Positions 27,197 to 35,562 of a DNA stretch of 64,000 nucleotides are shown here, one piece after another. The notes beneath the pieces were generated by a model. It ran no database searches and was not told the origin of the DNA. It was given only the letters and a program-made list of their open reading frames with translations. Origin of the DNA: Eubacterium oxidoreducens (GTDB lineage: Bacteria; Bacillota; Clostridia; Lachnospirales; Lachnospiraceae); the NCBI RefSeq assembly GCF_900104415.1, contig NZ_FMXR01000006.1, positions 228,927-292,926 of the forward strand, written 5' to 3'. Numbering within the stretch: the stretch's first letter is position 1; every line of letters begins with the position of its first letter. Position numbers and translations under genes: made by a program.

Positions 27197-28193
27197 TGAT
27201 TTCGTCACCTCCACCTCTGGAGATTACAATTTCTGCAGAATCCTCAAGCTTTCTGATAATATTTACAATCTTCTGCTGTGCCTCTTCAACATCCTTCATA
27301 CGTACAGGTCCCATAAATTCCATATCTTCCTGGATCATAGCTGCCAGACGTTTCGAAAGGTTCTTAAAGATAGCTCCTTGCACTTCTTCATTAGCACCCT
27401 TAAGCGCAATGCCCAAATCGCTGTTTTCAACTTCACGCAATACTCTTTGAATTGCACGGTCATCAAGAAGTAGAATATCTTCAAATACGAACATTTTCTT
27501 ACGAATTTCATCCGCAAGTTCAGGTTCTTCAATTTCCAGCGATTCCATAATATGCTTTTCTGTTCCACGATCCACAGAATTGAGGATCTCTACAATCGCA
27601 TCCACTCCACCGGCAATTGTGTAATCCTGGTTGATCAAAGAAGACAGTTTTCTTTCCAAAACATTTTCAACTTCTTTAATTACATCCGGTGAGGTACGAT
27701 CCATCATTGCAATACGTTTCGCAACATCTGCCTGTTTCTCCGGTGGCAAAGCACCAACCACAAGTGCTGCCTGCGGCGAAGGCAAATACGACAAAATCAT
27801 AGCAATCGTCTGTGGATGCTCATCTTGAATAAAGTTCAGAATCTGAGCTGCATCTGTCTTTCGAATAAATTCAAACGGACGCACCTGCAAGGATGCCGTC
27901 AATTTAGTGATAACATCCTGTGCCTTCTCATCGCCCAATGCTTTTTCAAGCAATTCTCTAGCATATCCAATACCGCCTTCCGCAATATATTGTTGTGCCA
28001 GACACACCTGATAAAATTCTTCAAGCACTTCTTCTTTAAGCTGCGGAGATACACTTCGGGTATTGGCAATCTCTAAAGTCAATTCTTCAATTTCATCTTC
28101 TTTGAGATGCTTAAATACAGTAGCCGATTTTTCCGGTCCAAGCGCAATCATCAAAATCGCAGCTTTCTGTACTCCTGTCATATCATCATTCAT
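27189..28193 (-). CDS. fliG: Flagellar motor switch protein FliG
   Basis: FliG joins the MS ring to the C-ring and contacts MotA. The 334-residue protein has the N-terminal domain with KAAILMIALGPEKSATVFKH, a middle domain with the EHPQTIAMILSYL motif, and a C-terminal domain with the charged torque helix LDDRAIQRVLREVENSDLGI followed by LKGANEEVQGAIFKNLSKR. It is a full-length, canonical FliG. Confidence 0.97.
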   Translation of the reverse strand: MNDDMTGVQKAAILMIALGPEKSATVFKHLKEDEIEELTLEIANTRSVSPQLKEEVLEEFYQVCLAQQYIAEGGIGYARELLEKALGDEKAQDVITKLTASLQVRPFEFIRKTDAAQILNFIQDEHPQTIAMILSYLPSPQAALVVGALPPEKQADVAKRIAMMDRTSPDVIKEVENVLERKLSSLINQDYTIAGGVDAIVEILNSVDRGTEKHIMESLEIEEPELADEIRKKMFVFEDILLLDDRAIQRVLREVENSDLGIALKGANEEVQGAIFKNLSKRLAAMIQEDMEFMGPVRMKDVEEAQQKIVNIIRKLEDSAEIVISRGGGDEIIV

Positions 28194-28206
28194 CAGTTAA
28201 CCTCTA

Positions 28207-29811
28207 CTACTCATCCAGCCAGTTACGCAACAAGCTCGCAACCGCCTCCGGATTCTCATCCACAAATTTTTCTATTAAAATTCTAGTTTCAGATTTTTCA
28301 GTATAATCAATATCCTCTAAAACTTCCTCAGCTTCTTTCGTTGATTCTAACAAAGTCTCAACCGAAAGTTCCGGTTGTACCTCTTCTTCCTCTTTGTTCT
28401 TTCTTGTACTTCTAAATACAACAAAGCCAAGCAGAGCGAAAATCAAGATTGCAAGAATAATCTCAAAATAATCTGTAAGTGTTCTTCCGCTTCCTTCCGA
28501 ATATTGAAAGAACGGAACCTCATAGGCGACAATAGAAACATTTTCCTCGGTAAAGCCGGTTGCCTTCACTACCGCATCCACAAGTTCATCGTCTACTTCC
28601 AACATCGTTCTATCGGAATTTTGCTCTACAAATTCATCGAATGTAACGCCAAGTTCATCTAACGTTCCATCTTCCTCCATCTGATCTTCATTATAAATAT
28701 GATAAGAGGTAGCAACAACAGAAACGGAAGACGTCTCATAATCAATCGTAATTCCGCTTTCCGTATTTGTAATTTCTTCACTCGGCAAATAATCCTCTGT
28801 CACATCAGAGATGGTACTGCTTGACGTCTCTGAATCCTCCGTAACATAAGTCGTATCATCATTAGAGTCTGTACCCGGAACAGCAGCACTTCCACCTTCT
28901 GTTTCCGCATTATATTCACTTCTGCTATCTAGATAACCTTGCGTTTGATCCTCATCGACGTAGTAATGGTGATTCGTATACTCCGTATTTTCATAATTCA
29001 ATACCAGATTCAATCCAACATTAACATTGTCATAAACATTGGTCCCTGTAATTACATTAGATACTTCCGAACGTTTTAAAGACTCAGCTTCTTCTTGATA
29101 ACTAAGCTGATCTGAGGCCGTTCCAATCGCCGAATCCGAATCCGAATCGCCACCGGTAAACAAAGTATTACCGGTAGTATCCATAACGGTTATACAATCC
29201 GTATTATCATTTCCGACCGCAGTTGCAACAAATGTTGCAATCCCTGTAGCCTGCTCTTCGTCCATCTCTCCGTCCAGTTCCAGCATGACAGACGCGTAAG
29301 TATCCTGCTCTTGCGCAATCAAAGTTCCATCATCTGTAGGAATCGACAATGTAACCGTAGCTGATGCAACATTATCTTCGGTTGCCAGTTGCTCTGCCAT
29401 CTTCTCTTCCAGATATAATTGATATTTCTTTGATTTGTCAGCTTCAGTAGTAGAAAAACTTCCGTCAAAAACCTTGTCAATATCATAGGTGGTTGACTGA
29501 ATCTCATTTTCACCGAGCAAAATATTGACATCTGCCTGATTTTCTTCAAGAACACTATATGTCAAACCATCTGATGAAACCTTATATTCATAACTATTTT
29601 CTTCTAACAATTCTTTTACCTGGGCAGACTGCGTTGTATTCTCACAAGTCACAATTTCAACCCAGGTTTCTCTCGAAGACAAAACGCCGACAATCACAAT
29701 AGCAACTACAACCGCAGCTACTATTGATATCAAAATCCCTTTTTGCGCGTTCGATAATTTTTCCCAAAATTCTTTTAGACGATCCAAAATCCCTTTCAAT
29801 CGTTCCGGCAT
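28207..29811 (-). CDS. fliF: Flagellar MS-ring protein FliF
   Basis: FliF forms the membrane MS ring that starts flagellar assembly. The 534-residue protein has two membrane helices (about residues 25-45 and 445-465), a periplasmic ring-building region with YLEEKMAEQLATEDNVASA, a Ser/Asp/Glu-rich loop near 290-345, and a C-terminal FliG-binding tail ending ENPEAVASLLRNWLDE. It precedes fliG by 13 bases. Confidence 0.96.
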   Translation of the reverse strand: MPERLKGILDRLKEFWEKLSNAQKGILISIVAAVVVAIVIVGVLSSRETWVEIVTCENTTQSAQVKELLEENSYEYKVSSDGLTYSVLEENQADVNILLGENEIQSTTYDIDKVFDGSFSTTEADKSKKYQLYLEEKMAEQLATEDNVASATVTLSIPTDDGTLIAQEQDTYASVMLELDGEMDEEQATGIATFVATAVGNDNTDCITVMDTTGNTLFTGGDSDSDSAIGTASDQLSYQEEAESLKRSEVSNVITGTNVYDNVNVGLNLVLNYENTEYTNHHYYVDEDQTQGYLDSRSEYNAETEGGSAAVPGTDSNDDTTYVTEDSETSSSTISDVTEDYLPSEEITNTESGITIDYETSSVSVVATSYHIYNEDQMEEDGTLDELGVTFDEFVEQNSDRTMLEVDDELVDAVVKATGFTEENVSIVAYEVPFFQYSEGSGRTLTDYFEIILAILIFALLGFVVFRSTRKNKEEEEVQPELSVETLLESTKEAEEVLEDIDYTEKSETRILIEKFVDENPEAVASLLRNWLDE

Positions 29812-29852
29812 GAATGCATTCTCCCTTTTTTATATTCCCAAACCATATATGC

Positions 29853-30164
29853 TTACATCTGCATATTCATAATTGTATTATATGCTTCAATAATATTATC
29901 ACGAACAGCTACCGTATACTGTAAAGCAATATTCGCTTCTTCTTGTGCGACTTGCAAATCATGTGTATTATCCATCTGTCCCAAAGCAAATTGAATTTCA
30001 GCAGACTCTGCTGTATTTTGCAAATCATTTGTCTCATTTACCAATCCCATCGCCGAAGACAAGAACGTATCAAAACTCGCTTCTTCTTCCGTGGTAGCAC
30101 TGGCATTTTCCGCCGCCTGTGTGATATACGGCGACGATACATTCGTAAGTGCATTAATATTCAC
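29853..30164 (-). CDS. fliE: Flagellar hook-basal body junction protein FliE
   Basis: FliE connects the MS ring to the rod. The 103-residue protein has the family's C-terminal pattern MDNTHDLQVAQEEANIALQY and AVRDNIIEAYNTIMNMQM. It follows flgC by 27 bases, and the order flgB-flgC-fliE-fliF is the standard operon start. Confidence 0.95.
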   Translation of the reverse strand: MNINALTNVSSPYITQAAENASATTEEEASFDTFLSSAMGLVNETNDLQNTAESAEIQFALGQMDNTHDLQVAQEEANIALQYTVAVRDNIIEAYNTIMNMQM

Positions 30165-30191
30165 GGGTTATCCCTCCATAAAATATTGAAA

Positions 30192-30638
30192 TTATGATGT
30201 ACCGATAGAAAGTCCTCTTTGCGCCATGGACTTACTCGCTTCAAATGCGGTTGCATTAGCTTCATATGCACGGCTGGCATCAATAAGATTCGTCATCTCT
30301 GTTACAATATTTACATTTGGATATGTTACATATCCATTCTCATCCGCATCCGGATTCGATGGATCATATTCCATCTTGTATTCTGTCTCTGTGTCATCCT
30401 GCACGGATGTTACTTTTACCCCATTTCCGATAAAATCATTCGTATTTCTTCTAAGAACTTCTCTAAAATCTGCCGAAGCACCCTTTTCTTGAAATGTAAC
30501 AACTTTACGTGTGTAAGGAGTTCCATCTTCGGTACTGGTTGTATTAACATTCGCAATATTCTCGGAAATAATGTCTGTACGAAATCGCTCCGCCGTCATC
30601 CCCGATGCATTGATATTAAAAGCTTGAAATATTGACAT
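30192..30638 (-). CDS. flgC: Flagellar proximal rod protein FlgC
   Basis: FlgC is a rod subunit exported through the type III apparatus. The 148-residue protein has the rod N-terminal motif FNINASGMTAERFRTDIIS followed by NIANVNTT, and the C-terminal motif TEMTNLIDASRAYEANATAF. Both are diagnostic of the flagellar axial family. Confidence 0.96.
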   Translation of the reverse strand: MSIFQAFNINASGMTAERFRTDIISENIANVNTTSTEDGTPYTRKVVTFQEKGASADFREVLRRNTNDFIGNGVKVTSVQDDTETEYKMEYDPSNPDADENGYVTYPNVNIVTEMTNLIDASRAYEANATAFEASKSMAQRGLSIGTS

Positions 30639-30671
30639 CCGTCTATCTCCTTTCTACAACTTATCTAATGA

Positions 30672-31073
30672 TTAATTACCGATTGCACTCTTCAATCGAG
30701 AAAATTCCTGGTCAATACTTTCTGTCAGACCTTGATAACGAATCTGCTCAGCTGCAAGTTCAACATTCTCAGTATCAATATCCACATTATTTCCATCTTC
30801 ACGGTATGAAAAATTCTCGGCATCTGTATACGCCGTCGCTGTCAAATGATTCATATGAATATTCTCAATCTTCTGATCAAGCATCTCATATTTGGACATC
30901 CCCAGCTCTCTTTCCAAAACTGATTCAAAGCCTACATCCTGTCTTTTATAACCAACCGTATCAACATTGGCAATATTATTACTGATAAGCGTTTCTCTCA
31001 GATAGCTTGCATCAGCTGCTTTTGTTAATACATCAGCATAACTAAACGCATTCGTACTAATCATATGATCCAT
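30672..31073 (-). CDS. flgB: Flagellar proximal rod protein FlgB, first gene of the fla/che operon
   Basis: FlgB is a rod subunit and the first gene of the operon. The 133-residue protein carries LISNNIANVDTVGYKRQDV and the helical C-terminal stretch ELAAEQIRYQGLTESID. The ATG at 31073 follows AGGAGG by five bases. A sigma-A type promoter lies about 65 bases upstream, so this is where transcription of the roughly 31-kb operon should begin. Confidence 0.96.
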   Translation of the reverse strand: MDHMISTNAFSYADVLTKAADASYLRETLISNNIANVDTVGYKRQDVGFESVLERELGMSKYEMLDQKIENIHMNHLTATAYTDAENFSYREDGNNVDIDTENVELAAEQIRYQGLTESIDQEFSRLKSAIGN

Positions 31074-31137
31074 AACCTCCTAAGCACTTTGACTAACTTC
31101 ATACAGACGCACTATGTTTATCTTATTACTCATATTC

Positions 31138-31165
31138 ATTATAATTTATATAGCCAAAAAAACAA
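31138..31165 (-). promoter_or_regulatory. Sigma-A type promoter of the fla/che operon
   Basis: TTGTTT (31160-31165) is spaced 16 bases from TATAAT (31138-31143) on the minus strand, leaving an untranslated leader of about 60 bases before flgB. A T-run lies at the start of the spacer. No convincing SigD-type box was found here. Confidence 0.7.
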
Positions 31166-31175
31166 GTACTTTTTA

Positions 31176-31187
31176 CACCATATGGTG
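31176..31187. promoter_or_regulatory. 12-bp palindrome upstream of the fla/che promoter
   Basis: CACCATATGGTG is a perfect palindrome 10 bases upstream of the -35 box of the flgB promoter. Its position suits an activator or repressor of flagellar transcription. No known consensus was recognised. Confidence 0.45.
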
Positions 31188-31273
31188 GATTTCCTTTATC
31201 TTTAATACTATATCTTGCTTTCTCGCCTTGCATAAGTCATACGCATCTACATTTTCAATGTTTTCAAAATAAA

Positions 31274-31305
31274 AAACGGACCTATAGTAATATATAAATC
31301 CGTTT
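31274..31305 (-). terminator. Intrinsic terminator of codY
   Basis: The arms AAACGGA and TCCGTTT are complementary, and the second arm continues as a U-run (CGTTTTTTATTTT on the minus strand). It lies 23 bases after the codY stop and separates codY from the fla/che operon. Confidence 0.8.
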
Positions 31306-31327
31306 AATAGCAGTTGATTCCATTCAC

Positions 31328-32110
31328 TTACTGATTATTATTTTGTTTTTTTATTTCTTCGATTTCTTCAAACACAAGCTCGTTTAAAACCTTTATATAT
31401 GTGCCCTTCATTCCGGAAGATCTCGATTCAATAACGCCGGCACTTTCAAATTTTCGAAGTGCATTCACAATTACCGATCTTGTGATTCCTACTCTGTCTG
31501 CAATCTTGCTTGCAACCAAAATTCCTTCTCTGCCACTTAATTCATCAAAGATATGAATAATCGCTTCCAGTTCAGAAAATGACAACGTATTAATCGCCGA
31601 CTTAACGATCTGACGTTTTCTCACTTCCTCCGCATTCTCTTCGTTAACCGAACGCATCATTTCCAGTCCAACAACCGTTGTGCCGTATTCACTAAGAATA
31701 ATATCATCAATGTCATACATTTGCTCCAGACGATAGACAAATAAGGTTCCAAGACGTTCTCCCGCGATATCAATCGGTGTGATAATCGCACAATATTTTT
31801 TTATATCTTTTTCAAATCCAAGCGTCTCTAAATTAACATTCTCTTTCGTAGATAAGATTCCCAGAAGTCTTTCATTTAATAACGGATCGATAAACCCGCC
31901 AACATCTCCGAGCAAAAGTTCTTCTATCTGCGGTATCTTATCATCCTTACCAACCCCTAACACTTTTCCTTTTTTGGAAATCACCAAAATATTGGAATTT
32001 AAAATATCTGTAAGCACCGCGCAAATGTCATTAAAAACAACCTTTGATTTATTATTATTGTGTAAAAGCTTGTTGATTTTACGCGTCTTATCTAAAAGTT
32101 GAACGCTCAT
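31328..32110 (-). CDS. codY: Global transcriptional repressor CodY
   Basis: CodY senses GTP and branched-chain amino acids and represses many stationary-phase, motility and competence genes in Firmicutes. The 260-residue protein has a GAF-like ligand domain (first 150 residues, with EERLGTLFVYRL-like sequence, here GERLGTLFVYRLEQ) and a C-terminal winged helix whose recognition helix SKIADRVGITRSVIVNALRK is highly typical. GGAGGT precedes the ATG. Its neighbours upstream are topA and dprA. Its own promoter lies inside an inverted repeat with CodY-box-like arms. Confidence 0.97.
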   Translation of the reverse strand: MSVQLLDKTRKINKLLHNNNKSKVVFNDICAVLTDILNSNILVISKKGKVLGVGKDDKIPQIEELLLGDVGGFIDPLLNERLLGILSTKENVNLETLGFEKDIKKYCAIITPIDIAGERLGTLFVYRLEQMYDIDDIILSEYGTTVVGLEMMRSVNEENAEEVRKRQIVKSAINTLSFSELEAIIHIFDELSGREGILVASKIADRVGITRSVIVNALRKFESAGVIESRSSGMKGTYIKVLNELVFEEIEEIKKQNNNQ

Positions 32111-32130
32111 ATATAAACCTCCGAAACAAA

Positions 32131-32195
32131 AATAATCTGAATAGTCACAACAATATTAACATCTTTTTTTATATTTTGCAACAATTCAGATTATT
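32131..32195. promoter_or_regulatory. Perfect 12-bp inverted repeat enclosing the codY promoter, CodY-box-like
   Basis: AATAATCTGAAT (32131-32142) and ATTCAGATTATT (32184-32195) are exact complements 41 bases apart; the codY -35 and -10 boxes fall between them. Extending to 15 bases, the arms match the CodY consensus AATTTTCWGAAAATT at about 11 and 10 positions, both keeping the TCWGA core. Autoregulation is inference. Confidence 0.6.
32153..32181 (-). promoter_or_regulatory. Sigma-A type promoter of codY
   Basis: TTGCAA (32176-32181) is followed after 17 bases by TAATAT (32153-32158) on the minus strand, giving a leader of about 35 bases before the codY ATG. Confidence 0.7.
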
Positions 32196-32283
32196 TATAT
32201 AGTAAAAAAGTATCTAATTCATAGTTCCATCGACCTTTTCACCTTTTTTCGTACACTTGTCCGTCACAACACCTGTTCAAAAT

Positions 32284-34362
32284 CTACTTCTCAGACTGCG
32301 GTAAATCTAAGACCGTCTTGCAGTTTTGATCTGCACAGACTAATTTGGAACCTTTTTCTATCATGTAACCTCCGCAGGTTGGACATTTGGTTAAAGAAGG
32401 CTTTTGCCATGACATAAATTCACAGTCCGGATTCTTTTCGCAGCCATAATATTTACGCCCCTTTTTCGTTTTCTTAAGCACAACTTCGCTATTACAAAGT
32501 GGACATGGTACACCGATTTTTTCGTAGTACGGCTTTGTATTTCGGCAATCCGGGAAATTAGGGCAAGCCAGAAAACGACCGTGTGGACCATATTTGATAA
32601 CCATATTGGCGCCACATTTTTCACAGATTACATCCGTCTTTTCGTCCTCTATTTCTATCTTCTCTAAATCTTTTTCAGCCGCTTTTACCGCTTCATCCAA
32701 ATCCGGATAGAAATTCCTGACAACAATCTTCCAGTCTATTGTTCCTTCTTCAATCTTGTCTAGAAGAGATTCCATATTGGCGGTGAACTGCTCATTCACA
32801 ATTGCCGGAAAAGCATCTTTCATGATAGCATTTACAACTTCACCAAGCTCTGTCATAAACAACTGACGGCCTTCCTTTGCAATATATCTTCGATTTAAAA
32901 TGGTAGAAATCGTCGGTGCATAGGTACTTGGACGTCCAATCCCCAGCTCCTCAAGCGTTCTGACTAAAGAAGCTTCTGTATAATGAGCCGGTGGCTGCGT
33001 AAAATGCTGTTTTTGTTCAAACCCGCAAAAAGAAAGCTTCGTATCTTCTTCTACGCCCTTTAGCATCACTTTCTTTTCATCATCACTTTCATCTTCCACT
33101 GAATACACGGACAGGAAACCATCGAATTTCACCTTAGATGCATTTACATTAAAGTAATATTCTCCCATCTTAATCTTAACCGCAGTTCTTTCATACACAG
33201 CCGGTGTCATACGGCTGGCCATAAATCGGTTCCAGATCAACTGATAAAGACGAAACTGATCTCTTGTCAATGACTCTTTTACCATAGATGGTGTCAACGT
33301 CACATCCGTAGGTCGAATCGCTTCATGCGCATCTTGAATTTTATTATGATTCTTTGACTTGTTTTCACGTTTTCCAACATACTCTTCCCCATGTACGTCT
33401 TTGATAAACGCTTCTGCCGCATTTTCGGCTTCTTCCGAAACACGGGTTGAGTCCGTACGAAGATATGTAATTAACGCAACCGTTCCCTTTTTCTTGATAT
33501 CAACGCCTTCATAAAGTTGTTGTGCAAAACGCATTGTTTTCACAGTTGAAAAATTCAAGCGTTTCGAAGCTTCCTGCTGTAATGTACTTGTTGTAAACGG
33601 TAATGGTTGTTTTTTTACACGTTCCGATTTTTTTATTTCCGCAATCTCAGGTGTCTCACCCTCGATTTCCTTCATAATTTTTTCTACTTCTTCTTTGGAA
33701 GAAATATTCATCTTCTTTGACTTTGAACCATAAAAATGAGCCGTTAGTTCTTTCTTTTCTCCTTCCGGCAAAATCTTCGCGTCCAAAGTCCAGTATTCTT
33801 CCGGAATAAAAGCATCTACTTCTTCTTCACGGTCAGCAATAATGCGAAGTGCTACTGATTGCACACGTCCCGCACTTAATCCTCGTTTTACCTTTGCCCA
33901 TAAAAGCGGTGAAATTCCATATCCCACCATACGATCAAGCACTCGTCTTGCTTGCTGTGCATCAACAAGTCCCATATTTATTTCACGCGGATTCTTTAAA
34001 GATTCCTTAACTGCATTTTTGGTAATCTCATTAAATGTAATTCTTGCAAATGATTTATCTTCCAATTTCAGAGCATGAGCAAGATGCCATGAAATCGCTT
34101 CTCCTTCTCGGTCAGGGTCAGTTGCGAGATAAACTTTATCTGATTTTTTTACTTCTTTTCGAAGCTTAGCCAAAACATCTCCCTTTCCGCGGATTGTAAT
34201 ATAATGAGGTTCAAAATCATGTTCAACATCAATCCCCAATGAACTTTTAGGAAGATCTCTTACATGGCCATTCGAAGCAGCCACCTCATAGTTTTTCCCT
34301 AAAAATTTTTTTATTGTCTTGACCTTGGCAGGCGACTCGACAATCACTAAATATTTTGCCAT
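32284..34362 (-). CDS. topA: DNA topoisomerase I
   Basis: TopA relaxes negative supercoils through a tyrosine-DNA intermediate. From the ATG at 34362 (start MAKYLVIVESPAKVKTIKKF) the protein has 692 residues: a Toprim domain, the catalytic Tyr in VALITYLRTDSTRVSEEA, the DAHEAIRPTDV stretch, and three C-terminal zinc ribbons (CEKCGANM..CPNFPDC, CPLCNSEV..CEKNPDC and CPTCGGYM..CADQNC). A longer frame reaching 34473 adds 37 residues unlike the family. It follows dprA by 132 bases. Confidence 0.97.
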   Translation of the reverse strand: MAKYLVIVESPAKVKTIKKFLGKNYEVAASNGHVRDLPKSSLGIDVEHDFEPHYITIRGKGDVLAKLRKEVKKSDKVYLATDPDREGEAISWHLAHALKLEDKSFARITFNEITKNAVKESLKNPREINMGLVDAQQARRVLDRMVGYGISPLLWAKVKRGLSAGRVQSVALRIIADREEEVDAFIPEEYWTLDAKILPEGEKKELTAHFYGSKSKKMNISSKEEVEKIMKEIEGETPEIAEIKKSERVKKQPLPFTTSTLQQEASKRLNFSTVKTMRFAQQLYEGVDIKKKGTVALITYLRTDSTRVSEEAENAAEAFIKDVHGEEYVGKRENKSKNHNKIQDAHEAIRPTDVTLTPSMVKESLTRDQFRLYQLIWNRFMASRMTPAVYERTAVKIKMGEYYFNVNASKVKFDGFLSVYSVEDESDDEKKVMLKGVEEDTKLSFCGFEQKQHFTQPPAHYTEASLVRTLEELGIGRPSTYAPTISTILNRRYIAKEGRQLFMTELGEVVNAIMKDAFPAIVNEQFTANMESLLDKIEEGTIDWKIVVRNFYPDLDEAVKAAEKDLEKIEIEDEKTDVICEKCGANMVIKYGPHGRFLACPNFPDCRNTKPYYEKIGVPCPLCNSEVVLKKTKKGRKYYGCEKNPDCEFMSWQKPSLTKCPTCGGYMIEKGSKLVCADQNCKTVLDLPQSEK

Positions 34363-34494
34363 TTTTCCAGCTCCCAAAATTCTTTTTTTTAGCATAAAAT
34401 TCGAGACAACTATACACCAACAGATAGGCAATTTCAAGAAAAAATTTAAAAATGATGTTCTTTTTTCTACCATATTAATGTTTTTTTGACACTT

Positions 34495-35562
34495 TTATAC
34501 ACGAATATATTGATTTTTAAAACTTTCTCTTGCACAGCCTTTTGCAATCAAGGAAGATACCGCAACAAGCACTTGTCTATAATCCATCGCTGCTTCTTCG
34601 ATGATATTTTCTATTCTTTTCGGATAATAATCCAGACTTTGATAAACTTTCATTTCATCTTGAGACAAACTACTATTTATAGCTTCTCCTAATTCCAAAA
34701 CGCAAGCGTTATACTGGGACAAAAAAGCATCTGCATCCGAAATAATTCCGGCACCTTGTCGAATCAATTCATTGCATCCCTTGCTAAGAGGATCCAACAA
34801 ACGCCCCGGTACCGCATAAACATCTTTTCCTTGATCAAGGGCTGCATCGGCCGTAATTAAAGAACCGCTTTTTTCCTTGGCTTCTACAACAATTACTTTC
34901 TCGCTTAAGCCACTAATAATCCGATTCCTCATCGGGAAATGCCAAGCCACCGGCTGTACTCCCGGCCCATATTCGCTAATGATTAACCCCTGCTCTTTCA
35001 TAGCTTTATATAATGCCCGGTTTTTCGCCGGATAGCATACATTGACTCCACATCCAAGAACCGCTATTGTTTTCCCGACTCCCTCTAAAGCTCCAGCATG
35101 CGCATACGCATCAATCCCCTCTGCCATACCGCTGACAATACAATTCCCGCGATGTGCCAATCCATGCGCCAGTACTCGTGCTGTCTTTGCGCCATAATCA
35201 CTACATCTTCTAGCACCAACAATCGCAATCTTTTGTCGTTTGAGCAATTCCAGATTTCCATAATAATAAAGCGCATACGGTGGGTCATATATCTCTTTTA
35301 ATACGGCTGGATATTCCTTTTGCAAAATGGTCAAAAAACCCATCTTTAACTTCTTAAACTCTTCCCAGCGCCCCAACAGATTCCAAGACTTTTTTTCTCT
35401 TTGGTATTCCTCGTAAACATCCTCAGACCACAAACAAATCTTTTGAATCTGCTCCTTGCGCATTCGATATACTTCCTGTGGCGAACCGGCAACCTTTAGA
35501 AGTTTATTTATCTGTACCGGTGTAAACCTACCGGTATTCGCCAACCAATACTCATAAATCAT
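34495..35562 (-). CDS. dprA: DNA processing protein DprA/Smf
   Basis: DprA loads RecA on incoming single-stranded DNA during natural transformation. The protein (355 residues from the ATG at 35562, with GGGAGAG eight bases before it) has the Rossmann-fold core: VGARRCSDYGAKTARVLAHG, IVSGMAEGIDAYAHAGAL, GCGVNVCYPAKN and VVEAKEKSGSLITADAALDQ. It overlaps the end of comM by about 11 bases. With comM and topA it forms the common dprA-topA arrangement. Presence does not by itself prove competence. Confidence 0.95.
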   Translation of the reverse strand: MIYEYWLANTGRFTPVQINKLLKVAGSPQEVYRMRKEQIQKICLWSEDVYEEYQREKKSWNLLGRWEEFKKLKMGFLTILQKEYPAVLKEIYDPPYALYYYGNLELLKRQKIAIVGARRCSDYGAKTARVLAHGLAHRGNCIVSGMAEGIDAYAHAGALEGVGKTIAVLGCGVNVCYPAKNRALYKAMKEQGLIISEYGPGVQPVAWHFPMRNRIISGLSEKVIVVEAKEKSGSLITADAALDQGKDVYAVPGRLLDPLSKGCNELIRQGAGIISDADAFLSQYNACVLELGEAINSSLSQDEMKVYQSLDYYPKRIENIIEEAAMDYRQVLVAVSSLIAKGCARESFKNQYIRV

